Assembly: GCA_002104905.1 (NCBI GenBank)
Contig: MCFE01000592.1
Location: 1-55,109 of the forward strand
Length of the DNA: 55,109 nt
DNA from: Basidiobolus meristosporus CBS 931.73
Taxonomy: Eukaryota > Basidiobolomycota > Basidiobolomycetes > Basidiobolales > Basidiobolaceae
Direction: 5' to 3'
Below the pieces are notes generated by a model. The model made no database searches. It saw only the letters and a list, made by a program, of their open reading frames with translations, and had not been told where the DNA came from. Below, piece after piece: positions 23,212 to 33,476 of the stretch. Position 1 is the first letter of the stretch, and the number at the start of each line of letters is the position of its first letter. The position numbers and the translations under genes were made by a program.

Positions 23212-23697
23212 ATGAAGTTCTCCATCATCATTTGCGCCTTGGTCACGATGCTATGTGTGTCCAAAGCTGTGGAAGCGACCTGCGCCGCCCAGACTGTATT
23301 CGATGCTTGTATCCAACGAGGCAAAGATATGTTCAATGCCTGTAGTGATCAGGATTATGCATGCAAATGCCAGCGTCAAAAGGATATCCGGCTATGTTAC
23401 GATAACTGCAAAGACGATCCTACCATCACCAGTCAAGGTCAGATCCAAGATGGATTGGTGACGACCTATTGCGCGTTAGTTCCTAGCTCGACATCGTCTT
23501 CTGCCGGGAGCACTTCAACCGGAACCCAAGCATCGCTCGCCCCGTCAAGCCCTAGTGCTTCATCAGCCACCGGCTCCACTCCCTCCAACACCAACACTCC
23601 ACCAACCATTACCCCCAACAGCACGTCAAAGCTTGCCGCACAATGTTCAGGACTCCTTATGGCTGTTGGTATCTTGGTCCATCTCAGTCTTTCCTAA
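23212..23697 (+). CDS. GPI-anchored Ser/Thr-rich wall protein with eight-cysteine domain
   Basis: Intronless, 161 codons from the ATG at 23212. The frame is open upstream to an ATG at 23161, but only the inner start puts the signal peptide (MKFSIIICALVTMLCVSKAVEA) at the N-terminus. Residues about 24-88 hold eight cysteines (TCAAQTVFDAC, NACSDQDYACKCQRQKDIRLC, YDNC, TTYC). This is the pattern of a common fungal family of small GPI-anchored Ser/Thr-rich proteins. It is not the CFEM spacing. Residues about 90-140 are Ser/Thr/Pro-rich, likely O-mannosylated, and the tail (CSGLLMAVGILVHLSLS) is a GPI-attachment signal. Its molecular role is not known; it is expected at the cell surface. Confidence 0.85.
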   Translation: MKFSIIICALVTMLCVSKAVEATCAAQTVFDACIQRGKDMFNACSDQDYACKCQRQKDIRLCYDNCKDDPTITSQGQIQDGLVTTYCALVPSSTSSSAGSTSTGTQASLAPSSPSASSATGSTPSNTNTPPTITPNSTSKLAAQCSGLLMAVGILVHLSLS

Positions 23698-24454
23698 ATC
23701 ACCCCCTGGGATACCTCAGCTCACAAAATAGCCAATGCTAGTGTATGCACCATGTTGCCCATGATTCTCAAAAACCTCCAATAAACCATGTTTACCTATC
23801 TGGCAATCTGTTTACCTTATCCCGACACGACTGAATTGGCCAAGCCTTTAGTTGATGAGCAATATCGCATCCTGCAAATCATCGAGCCTCGCTAAAAAAT
23901 AAGGCCGCCGATTCCAACGGAGCCCGACGCATTTGGCAGTCGGCTCACAACCTGCTTCAACCCCACCGGATATTAAGCAAAAATAACCATGGAGTGACTG
24001 CCGGATCCGGTTGCTTCAGATACCATCGGTCTCATTTATGGTCTTAATCCTGGATTCCCTTGCAACCTGTTGACCCAGAGTTGTCAAAATATTTTGGGGC
24101 TGGCCGGCTGATCAATTAGATGGCACGATTCTTCTGAATGTTGTAACTCAATAAATTCCGAATTGTTTTTCGGTTTTTTGGCATTGCATACCTGGGTGGT
24201 AATGATTGGTAGACATGCGGACGAAAGGGGCAGAGCCCGTATTTTATATTCCATTGCTTGGTCGCCGGTGGAATTCATCGCCTAGCGGGATCTGAATGTG
24301 GGATATTATCATTCAGTAGGGATTCTCTTTAACCGATTCTCTTTAACCAGCCTTTTCCACTTGTACGCTATTTGTGCTCTATCAGCTCTAGAAACCATTC
24401 TTCGTGACAGTTAAATTTTCCGTTCCCCCTGCTTTATTTCACCAGAACTTTGAT
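23698..24454. other. Intergenic with a small tandem duplication
   Basis: Between the GPI protein and Rab6. It contains a perfect 14-bp tandem repeat (GATTCTCTTTAACC twice, 24321-24348) in what should be the Rab6 upstream region. No other feature was seen. Confidence 0.5.
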
Positions 24455-25383
<929 letters not shown>

Positions 25384-28250
25384 ATAATTCTATTCCTAAA
25401 ACAAATCACTCTCAACATATACTCACGAACACGTAAATTTCTGCGCTATGTCCCCTTGCGCCCGTCCCTTGATTTCCACAATATATTCGCGCGCTCTCGG
25501 TTGTAGGCACATGCCACACCTTCTGTAGTGTATATAGTATGGAAATTTATTTGCTGCTTTACAATAATACACTTGATAAATCACCAACTGCTACTTGTCA
25601 ACTGAAAACCCTTCACCTATGTGCTCAAGCGCACTCGACCGATTTGCGTTAAATTTGTGGGCTAGAGTATTTATTTGAGTCAAATACGGTTTCAGGCATA
25701 TGATTTAGGCTTCGTCATGGACTTTCAACAGTCCACCTGAAGTTTGACAAATGATCGCTTGGTTTTTAGAAGACACATGATGTGAGTACGCTGAACAATG
25801 CTATCTGCTTAATGCCGGTTTCAACTAGTGGAGCCACCAGGTTAGGAAATATTAGCATTGTTTCCAATTGGGCAAGTGGTATCATGGCTCCGCAGGGAGT
25901 TCACGCCATTGGCGGAGCTGGCTTTTGGAATTGCGTCGGCAGTTGGACGGTGACGGTAGCTTAGATGGATCTCAACCCTCAACCTTATCAGCAACAATTA
26001 CTGCGCACTCGACTGGATTCATCAGAAGTCTGGGCTCCATCGACTATTGATCAGCATAGATTCGCTGAACAGTTGCTGTTCGCTGTATGCAAATGAGAAT
26101 CGCACATCCCATTAGCATGGGCCCATACCCTACACCATCCCGCCTCAGTTCGCGCTGAGCGATGGCAACGTGCCAAAGTAGAAGCGGTGTATCGTTTTCG
26201 CAAGGCACCGATGTATGCCATCGAAGTAATCGTGTGTACCGGATTTGGTCGCACCGAAATACTCAGATGACGAACAACAGAGGCTACGTGGTGAGTCACG
26301 GGACAGGCCATTGTCGGCCTCAGATGCTTTGGCGACTAGCAATCGTATGGAGCAATAAACAACAAAGCACTGTTAATTCCTGTCCACACCTTGTGTGTGC
26401 AGCAAGCGTACGCTGACAAAGAGCCAGGCTGACCAGGATCCAGTCATAAGGGGTACATCTTATATCAGATTTATTGGTCATGTTTTAGTAGCCCGTTCTG
26501 AATTTCCGCTGCAGTATGAGACTGTGTTTATTTCCATGATTTCCTACGCTTAACTAGGAATCATTATGAGTTATATCGCCGCCAGCCCAACGGTACTACA
26601 AAGGATGAATAGTCACATTGATCGCTAATAACGACTGCCTCGCCCTCAAATTCCATGCGCCCTTGCTAATTGGGGAAATTGCTCTGGGTGCGGCCCTAGC
26701 TGTGTTGGAAATGGCCATATACCGCTGCCTTTGCTCTGAATTGCTACAAATATCCGAGATGGTACAAAAGGAAAAGATGAGATTTGAAATCAGGGCACAA
26801 TCTACCCGATGGATGTTGAGGCTACTCTTGTGTCTCTTGATTCCAACCTGGCGGTTGCACCAACACTCATGAGTATCGCTATTAGAAAGCATGGAAAGAT
26901 TGATTATGCGTCGTGGAAGCTCATCCCATTCTAGGGAAGGCTGCCTTCCTTCCAAGAGCATACCAGTTGGAATCACACCCAAATACCATCATGCTGTCTT
27001 GAAATGTTCGACGGAATGAAGCTATTTCTCCACTCAGATGATTCGTAGAGCACGAAAGTAATTCGTACATAATTGGCGAATTCTGGAATTCGGTATATAG
27101 CTTAACCTAAAATAAGAATGCTCAGCCGTCCATTGGAGGGAGATAGATTCGCAGCAAACATGATTAGCTTGATTTTGTGGCTTTTCGGCGAAAATCTGAT
27201 AAGTTTGATGGATCCGAATGAAGTGACACTGAAACGACTGATCTGCACCTCAACAGTTCAATTTGGCAATCGGGGAGAACGACTGCTCAACAAGGATACG
27301 TTTCAATCAACTGAGGTCGCTGTTTAAGGTTGTTGCAGCTACTCCTTTGCTAAATTTTTAACCTTTGCGCATTCAATGGGGCAGCTGAAGCATGACCCAT
27401 GCTTTCCAAGTATCCTCCCTGGATGCACGATTCCACATTTCGACCCCTACATGAGCTGTTTCGCTCAGTGAAACCCAGATAGGTAACAGTCCTTGTTCCA
27501 AGATGCTGATGGGGTCAGCATACCCGTCCTGATAAGAAAGCCAGAGTTCAGGGGTTGTGTAGGTCAAGGGAGCAAGCATTGTTTTGAAGAATACCACCAC
27601 CAGCACTGGTCAATTAGACCATTGCATTCGATTTCGGAACAAATCCTTCATCGTGCCACAGTGACAATGCCAAACACGACAGCATTGGATAGGCAACCAT
27701 AAGCTTTGTTGTTGGCTCGTGTAACTGGACTCTTACTGAGCGGTGACTTGGTTTGCTCTCCCCTTTCTTTGCAAACCCATTTCATGATTGGGTTTCAGTG
27801 GGATGAATAAATGCAATCTGAATATACAATTACGTAGCCTCCTATCCTTGATGACAATATATTTGAATCTATGGCAACAATGACTGCATTGCTAAAATCT
27901 TGAGAGCTGAAATTGGCGATTCCTATTATTATTTGCCCTTTATGCTTGAGGCTCGTATGGTTTGCTCAAATCTTCCTCAATCACGCGATCACATCAAAGA
28001 ATGTCTTACCTCTTGTTTTCGCAGCACATATTATTTAGGAACCATATCAACCTGACTCCTAATTAATCCTAATCCCATGACTAAGTCAAGGACCCAATCG
28101 GGGTGGTATTGAGATATCCCATCCCCCACCACACCCTATATAACCTAGGTGGGATTCCTACCAGTAATTCAGATCAGTCCATCGTTTCTACCCTTCTCAC
28201 TTGGCTCTATCCTTTTCCTTTTATTTATTCTCGCAGTAGCATCATAGAAA
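25384..28250. other. Gene-poor region (about 2.9 kb)
   Basis: Only short frames without recognisable domains. An 84-codon frame at 26618-26872 has a hydrophobic start but no family or consistent splice sites. No LTR, tRNA or simple repeat was seen. The last 400 bases are the upstream region of the subtilase. Confidence 0.4.
28136..28145 (+). promoter_or_regulatory. TATA box of the subtilase gene
   Basis: CTATATAACC lies 106-115 bases before the start codon, in a GC-richer context (CCCACCACACC just upstream). The position and sequence suit a strong TATA-type fungal promoter for a secreted enzyme. Confidence 0.5.
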
Positions 28251-29513
28251 ATGACCTGGAAGACTAATATCATCTTCGCTACTCTTTGCGCTACTGCTAC
28301 CACCTTTGCAGTTTTTGTTGAAAAACCTGGTGCCCCCGTCATCACCTCTCTTGACGCGGAGATCATCCCGAACTCCTACATTGTTGTTCTAAAGGATGAC
28401 TCCCGTTACGGATTACTCAATCATCAAGCCTGGTTATCCTCTTATTTGCAAATCGCAAACTCCGATGGTGTTCAGGCTAATCAGATCAAGCATATCTACG
28501 ATGCCGAAGGCTTCAAGGGTTATGCCGGGCGTTTCCAATCCGAGGTGGTTGAACGTATCAGAGAAATGGATGATGTAGCCTACATCGAAGCCGATTCTAT
28601 GGTTTATGTCTCCGAGCTGCAAAAGAATGCCCCATGGGGCCTCTCCAGAATCTCCCATCGTGAGGCTCTTTCATTTGGTACATTCAACAAGTACATTTAC
28701 CAGGAGAATGGTGGTAATGATGTGACTGCTTATATTGTTGACACTGGAGTGAATGTGGATCACGAGGACTTCGAAGGAAGAGCTTCATGGGGTGCCACCA
28801 TTCCCGAAAATGACGAAGACAAGGATGGCAACGGTCATGGTACTCACTGTGCAGGAACAGTTGCCGGAAAGCGTTATGGTGTTGCCAAGGGCGCCAAAAT
28901 TGTAGCTGTGAAGGTGCTCCGATCCAACGGCTCCGGAACAATGGCTGATGTAGTAAAGGGTGTTACCTGGGTTATTACCGCTCATCAACAAGCTCTACTC
29001 GAAGCCAAGAAAGCTGGCAAGAAGCACAAGGGCAGTGTTGCGAACATGAGTCTTGGTGGAGGAAAGAGTATCGCCTTAAATGAAGCTGTAAATTCTGCCG
29101 TAAATAGCGGAATTCATTTCGCCGTTGCCGCTGGTAATGACAACAGAGATGCTTGCGGTTATTCCCCAGCCTCTGCCGAGAATGCCGTTACTGTCGGTGC
29201 CAGTGACATTAGCGATGAGAGAGCTTGGTTCTCTAACCATGGTAAATGTGTAGACATTTTCGCTCCTGGAAAGGATATCACATCAACCTGGATCGGCTCC
29301 AAGGACGCCACAAACACAATCTCCGGAACTTCTATGGCCAGTCCCCATATCTGTGGACTTCTCGCTTACATGCTCTCATTCGAGTCCAACTCTACTATCA
29401 CTCCCAAGGAATTGAAGAATAAGTTGATCGAAGCCGGCACTAAGAACGTCTTGCAGAAGCTTCCAGGGGACACACCAAACGTCCTCGCCTACAACAACCC
29501 ACCCAAGGCCTAA
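28251..29513 (+). CDS. Secreted subtilisin-like serine protease (proteinase K family, S8)
   Basis: An intronless frame of 420 codons, unusual among intron-rich neighbours. Order: signal peptide (residues 1-20), I9 inhibitory propeptide (about 36-118, starting at IIPNSYIVVLKDD and ending at VAYIEADSMVYV), then the S8 catalytic domain. The triad is visible: Asp164 in VDTGVN, His196 in GHGTHCAGT and Ser361 in GTSMASP, with the oxyanion Asn296 in AAGNDN. Cysteines (200, 302, 333, 368) could form disulfides. The mature enzyme should be an extracellular or vacuolar alkaline protease. Similar enzymes are common in saprotrophic and insect- or nematode-associated fungi; the sequence alone does not say which lifestyle applies. 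The lack of introns could reflect high expression or retroposition. Confidence 0.95.
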   Translation: MTWKTNIIFATLCATATTFAVFVEKPGAPVITSLDAEIIPNSYIVVLKDDSRYGLLNHQAWLSSYLQIANSDGVQANQIKHIYDAEGFKGYAGRFQSEVVERIREMDDVAYIEADSMVYVSELQKNAPWGLSRISHREALSFGTFNKYIYQENGGNDVTAYIVDTGVNVDHEDFEGRASWGATIPENDEDKDGNGHGTHCAGTVAGKRYGVAKGAKIVAVKVLRSNGSGTMADVVKGVTWVITAHQQALLEAKKAGKKHKGSVANMSLGGGKSIALNEAVNSAVNSGIHFAVAAGNDNRDACGYSPASAENAVTVGASDISDERAWFSNHGKCVDIFAPGKDITSTWIGSKDATNTISGTSMASPHICGLLAYMLSFESNSTITPKELKNKLIEAGTKNVLQKLPGDTPNVLAYNNPPKA

Positions 29514-30325
29514 TTCTTACCCAAAAGGACTCACGACTGTACAAAAGATGTATGATCCGACCTATTTCGCGCGAATAATTTGATAAGCTTGAATTGACAG
29601 CTCATTAATTCCACACTGTAACTTCTACTAACTGGTGCTTTGATTAGTATTTTCAAAACGTAATATACAACTACCAAATTCTGGTGGCAGTACAATTATG
29701 AATAAAGCACTCTAGATAAACCAACAACCACTTTGGTAAAATCAGTTTGTTCAACTCGTGTGTACTTCGTTCCCGCAACCCATAAATTGATGAGATGACT
29801 ATCACATGATACTCCTTGCTACTCGACTCATTTTGAATTTATAGTAGATTGACAGGTTCCAAGAACCGAGCTCATTTCATCTACAGCGGGAGTAATTCAT
29901 AGTCCGGTACCCCGTTTGCCTAACACGATCCACAATTTATGACCCATTTCTCTACCAGCTACGGCCAATCAAAAATTACCAAATTTTCATTTCCCTAGTG
30001 GAATGAATCATGTCTAATCGTGCAGACCAGATTGGTATGCTTGTGGATAATTTAAACTCATGAATTATGTATTCATAATATTTTGGAGCCACCGGCAGGC
30101 CAATCACCTTCGACCACATTTGAATATTTGATGTATCCTATCAAAGAGTGTTCTTCGGCATCTGCGGATTCTCATGTCAAGGAATACCAAAGACATTCTT
30201 GGCGCGAAGAATTTATAAATACCCGACAATGTAACCATCAGAACTCAAGAAATCCAACTCATCTTGGAGTACATACGCAACCTGTTTCTTGAATCTAGTG
30301 CCACAGATCAAAGCCGCTAGTCGTC
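29514..30325. other. Intergenic, no gene recognised
   Basis: 3' region of the subtilase, then the upstream region of the HAC1-type gene. AT-rich; a short frame at 30083-30292 has no recognised content. I did not find a defensible unfolded-protein-response element. Confidence 0.45.
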
Positions 30326-31412
30326 ATGTCCTCTCTTCCCTCAAACCTCCCCCTACAACCAACCATGGTGCCAATTTTAGGGATTGAGGACATGGCGACA
30401 CTCGACAATAAGCTTTTCTTGAGTGTCTCACCTTTTTCGACGCAGAGTAACCATATCGATTCCGACTCGGATTCCAACTCTCTACCTTCTACTCCACCCT
30501 CCATATCGCCAACGAATCCACTCATCCCCGACCAATCATCCTACACTAAATTGCTCGATAACGACCTCCAGTCGCCTGCCTTCCCGCTTAACCCGACCAC
30601 ATCCCCACGAGGTCCTAGCGAGGCGCCGGTGAAACAGGAATGCATTAGCCCACAAGGGATTTGTGATTCGAAAAGAACCAAAACCGGAAACAAGGTTGGT
30701 CGCAAGCGCAAGAGTGAAGTGGTCGATAAGGAGGCCAGGGCAAAAGAGAGGTAGGTCATTGGCCGCATGACAGTACCCCCAGGCCGCGATTTCTAACGAT
30801 TTTCTCAGGGTTATTCGGAATAGAGCCGCTGCCCAAGAATCCAGGGATCGTAAGAGACGCTACATCACCGATCTGGAGGAGGCAAACACCCAGCTTCATG
30901 TGGAGAATGAGAAGTTGGGGAAGAAACTCTATGCAGTCGAACAAGAAAAGCTAACCTTGTCGAGGCAACTTGAAGCAATCACTGCTCAACTTGCCATGTT
31001 CCAAGCTCAAGCGCAAATGGTCGAGATGTCAAATTTCCTTTTTGACGGCTTTGGCGAGTCAGCAGTACTCACCAAGTTCAGACACGGTAAACGTGTCTGG
31101 AATTCTCAGCAGCGGAGGCCGTCAATTTACCAGAGGAACCTTCACAAAATGACTTCAACGGAATCTATGCACCTCAGCCAGCACAATGCTACGGCAACTA
31201 TGTTGATCCTCTTGTGGATCTTCAGCTTTGGCCTCAAGGTCAGCATTATCAGCCTCTGGCGCCAAAAGATTTCCCAATGTGATAAAGAAGTCATGGACAT
31301 CCCGACCTTACTCAAGCTTTCCCAGGAAATGCTTGAACCAAATGTGAAGGAATTGCACAAAGACTGGAGCTCATCTCCATCTTTGAACAATCAGTCTTTA
31401 TGGCCACCCTAA
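30326..31412 (+). CDS. HAC1/XBP1-type bZIP transcription factor of the unfolded-protein response, with a predicted IRE1 intron
   Basis: Exon 1 is 30326-30750; a conventional 58-nt intron (branch-like CTAAC at 30793) leads to exon 2 from 30809. The basic region and zipper are split by this intron: KER|VIRNRAAAQESRDRKRRYITDLEEAN, the Hac1/Xbp1 signature, then leucine heptads. Unspliced, the frame runs to a TAA at 31410-31412 (342 codons). Excising 31063-31109 (47 nt) at two CNG|CNGN sites shifts frame to a TGA at 31280-31282 (283 codons). The spliced tail, AEAVNLPEEPSQNDFNG...LWPQGQHYQPLAPKDFPM, is acidic and aromatic, like an activation domain. N-terminal residues 1-110 are Ser/Pro-rich. Family knowledge: IRE1 cuts such mRNAs during ER stress and tRNA ligase joins them. 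Splicing here is inferred from sequence, not measured. Confidence 0.87.
31053..31119 (+). promoter_or_regulatory. Predicted IRE1-cleaved non-canonical intron with three hairpins
   Basis: 5' site: stem GAGT/ACTC closes a 7-nt loop CAGCAGT (31060-31066), with cleavage expected after the third base (31062). 3' site: loop CAGCAGC (31107-31113), cleavage after 31109, with a weaker stem (TTCT/GGAG, two U-G pairs). Between them CAGACACG (31079-31086) and CGTGTCTG (31092-31099) form a perfect 8-bp hairpin with loop GTAAA that would bring the two sites together. The 47-nt segment (31063-31109) is 2 modulo 3, so removal changes frame, and the joined exons read GAG TCA GCA GCG GAG. Known HAC1/XBP1 introns share the loop consensus CNG|CNGN. 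Confidence 0.8.
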
Positions 31413-32012
31413 CGGGGCATTTGTAATTATATTCTGACGCAGCAATCGGGGACCGAACAAGCGTGACCCCTCAGCCTTACTGCATCCTTTTCTCTGATTT
31501 GTTAACTGAATCTTCAGAATGATTTCTCGGCTGTGTATTTTTATTTTCCTTCAGTTGGCGCAATGAGTTCGCACAATTCAATCCGAATAAATGATCAAAC
31601 AAACAAAAAACTTCTACACACTCTCCAAAGCACCCCGGTTGGACCGGCGATCCACCAAGCCCACCCAATTTTTTTGGGTTTGTTTAAACCACCAACGAGC
31701 TTCGGCACTTCTGACCTCTCTTTTGGTTCATCAAGTATCTGAATTACCCAATGTACCCAACTTCAGTGGTTTTCCCAATCCACCCAAACTAGTAGTCTTT
31801 GATCTGTTTACGTCAACGAGTGTAACCTCAACGGCGACAACTCGATCGATGTTTTACTCCTCGATCACTTGCTATGTAGATCAAACACGTTGACGTATGA
31901 GGCGCAACCATCCAACAATTCTGATTTCAAATCAGGTGGATTTGAATGTATATGATCAGTTCGATGACCAGCAACTGGTCTGGTTTATTTAAAAGTACAT
32001 CTGACGTCACGT
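31413..32012. other. Convergent spacer
   Basis: Between the stops of the bZIP gene and the aldo-keto reductase. If the bZIP mRNA is spliced by IRE1, its 3' UTR starts at 31283. No gene was recognised; a 100-codon frame at 31591-31893 is low in information. Confidence 0.45.
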
Positions 32013-32942
32013 TTACCACTTCATCCAGTCGGGGGATACAACACGTTTTCTGGTCTTGATATTATTAATCTTCTCGATGTCCTCCTTAGATAGCTCGAAC
32101 ACATCGAAGTTGGAGACGATACGTTTCTCGGTGACCGATTTTGGAATAATCGAGATATCACGAGCCAAGAGCCAGCTAAGCAGTACTTGGGCCTCGGTGT
32201 GGTTGTTCTTCTTGGCGATCTCAACAATCACAGGATCATCCATCAGCTTGGGTTCACTGCCAGAGCCAAGGGGACTGTAGGCGGTGATATGAATGCCATG
32301 CTTCTTACAGAAATCGTAGAGCTCATTTTGAGGGTGATATACATGCGTTTCAACTTGAAGAACGGCTGGTGTAACGCTGCCTTCTTTCAAGACTCTTTCA
32401 AGGTGTTGGATCTGGAAGTTGGAGACACCAATGTTCTTCACCTTGCCAGTATCAAGCAACTTCTCCATGGCCTTCCAAGTGTCGACATAGTCGGTGTCGA
32501 CAACATAGGCTTTGCCGTCGTCGCCCTTGGGGAAAGTTTCCTTGCCACTCTTGAAGGCGACAGGCCAATGCATCAAGTAGAGATCGAGATAGTCGACACC
32601 CAACTTCTTCAAAGACAGGTCCAAGGCAGAGGGCACATCAGCAGGGTCGTGGAAGGTGTTCCAGAGCTTGGAGGTAATCCAGAGCTTTTCACGGGGGATG
32701 CCAGAAGCGGCAATAGCTTCGCCAACCTCTTCTTCATTGCCGTAAATGTAGGCACAGTCGATATGACGGTATCCAGCCTTCAAAGCGATCTCAACAGCCT
32801 TTCTGACTTCGTTCTTGGGAGATTGCCAAGTACCGAAGCCAACCAAGGGGATTTGAGAGCCAGAAGCAAGTTGGAAGGTGCGTTGGTTAGCCATTTTCTT
32901 TAGTATGCTCATCGAAGAATGTTTGTAGTTGAGGGTCGGCAC
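32013..32942 (-). CDS. NADPH-dependent aldo-keto reductase (Gcy1/Ypr1-like)
   Basis: An intronless frame of 309 codons; the family norm is about 310-325. It should reduce aldehydes or ketones with NADPH in the cytosol. The catalytic tetrad is visible, counting from the first Met: Asp62 and Tyr67 in HIDCAYIYGNE, Lys92 in ITSKLW and His125 in LYLMHWPV. Other signatures: GVSNFQIQHLERVL, QVETHVYHPQNEL, AYSPLGSGSEP and the cofactor-binding IIPKSVTEKRIVSN. The true start may be Met17 (MANQRTFQLASG, at 32894), which gives the usual short N-terminus. Substrate is not predictable; glycerol-type and xylose-type reductases are both possible. It is convergent with the bZIP gene. Confidence 0.93.
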   Translation of the reverse strand: MPTLNYKHSSMSILKKMANQRTFQLASGSQIPLVGFGTWQSPKNEVRKAVEIALKAGYRHIDCAYIYGNEEEVGEAIAASGIPREKLWITSKLWNTFHDPADVPSALDLSLKKLGVDYLDLYLMHWPVAFKSGKETFPKGDDGKAYVVDTDYVDTWKAMEKLLDTGKVKNIGVSNFQIQHLERVLKEGSVTPAVLQVETHVYHPQNELYDFCKKHGIHITAYSPLGSGSEPKLMDDPVIVEIAKKNNHTEAQVLLSWLLARDISIIPKSVTEKRIVSNFDVFELSKEDIEKINNIKTRKRVVSPDWMKW

Positions 32943-33476
32943 TGCTCTTAAATAATACGGAAGAAATTGTCGCCTGGAATGAAATCAAGGTTGAATGATT
33001 ACCATGACGTGAACGAGCATTATGGTCACCATTCTTCTAGATGACGAAGCATAGCTAGATTAGTCAGCGACAGTCGCATGTAATCGAAATTCATGGTAGT
33101 GAGATATAGAAACAGCAACACGTTCCCATTTGGGAGGGCTTTCGGAACTACTAAGCATTATGATCGTAATGTCTAGAATAGCACATTTGTGAGTGATATC
33201 ACAAATCAATTTGGTGGCCAATCCAAATTGAAATCCTGTTCCTCAAGACGATTCCGGTACCAAGAATGGCATATCTTGTGTTTCACTTCGAGCCAATGAA
33301 ATATGGTCGCAGCAATTTATTATGTTTGAACACGCTCATCATATCACTTGTCAATGTCTAGAGTATCTAATATCAGCAGCAAGATCGTAGACGTATGACA
33401 AAAAAAGATTGCGAACAAATGTGAAGACTCGAGTTCTTCACACAGAGTGGATGGATAACTAGGAGGCAGATCACGA
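32943..33476. other. Intergenic, no gene recognised
   Basis: Upstream of the aldo-keto reductase and downstream of the ABC ATPase. No coding signal or repeat was seen. Confidence 0.45.

Noticed and set aside
26618-26872. An 84-codon frame with a hydrophobic N-terminal half in the gene-poor region
   Set aside because: No family, no splice partners, and composition like the surrounding non-coding DNA.
31087-31109. A 23-nt spliceosomal intron (GTAAAC...TTCTCAG) in the bZIP gene that would give the same downstream frame as the 47-nt excision
   Set aside because: It is about half the length of the shortest spliceosomal intron I model here (about 42 nt), has no branch site, and its donor sits in the loop of a perfect 8-bp hairpin. 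The two CNG|CNGN sites explain the region better. RNA data would settle it.
32187-32903. A 238-codon plus-strand frame opposite the aldo-keto reductase
   Set aside because: Antisense shadow of a well-conserved enzyme with an intact catalytic tetrad on the other strand.
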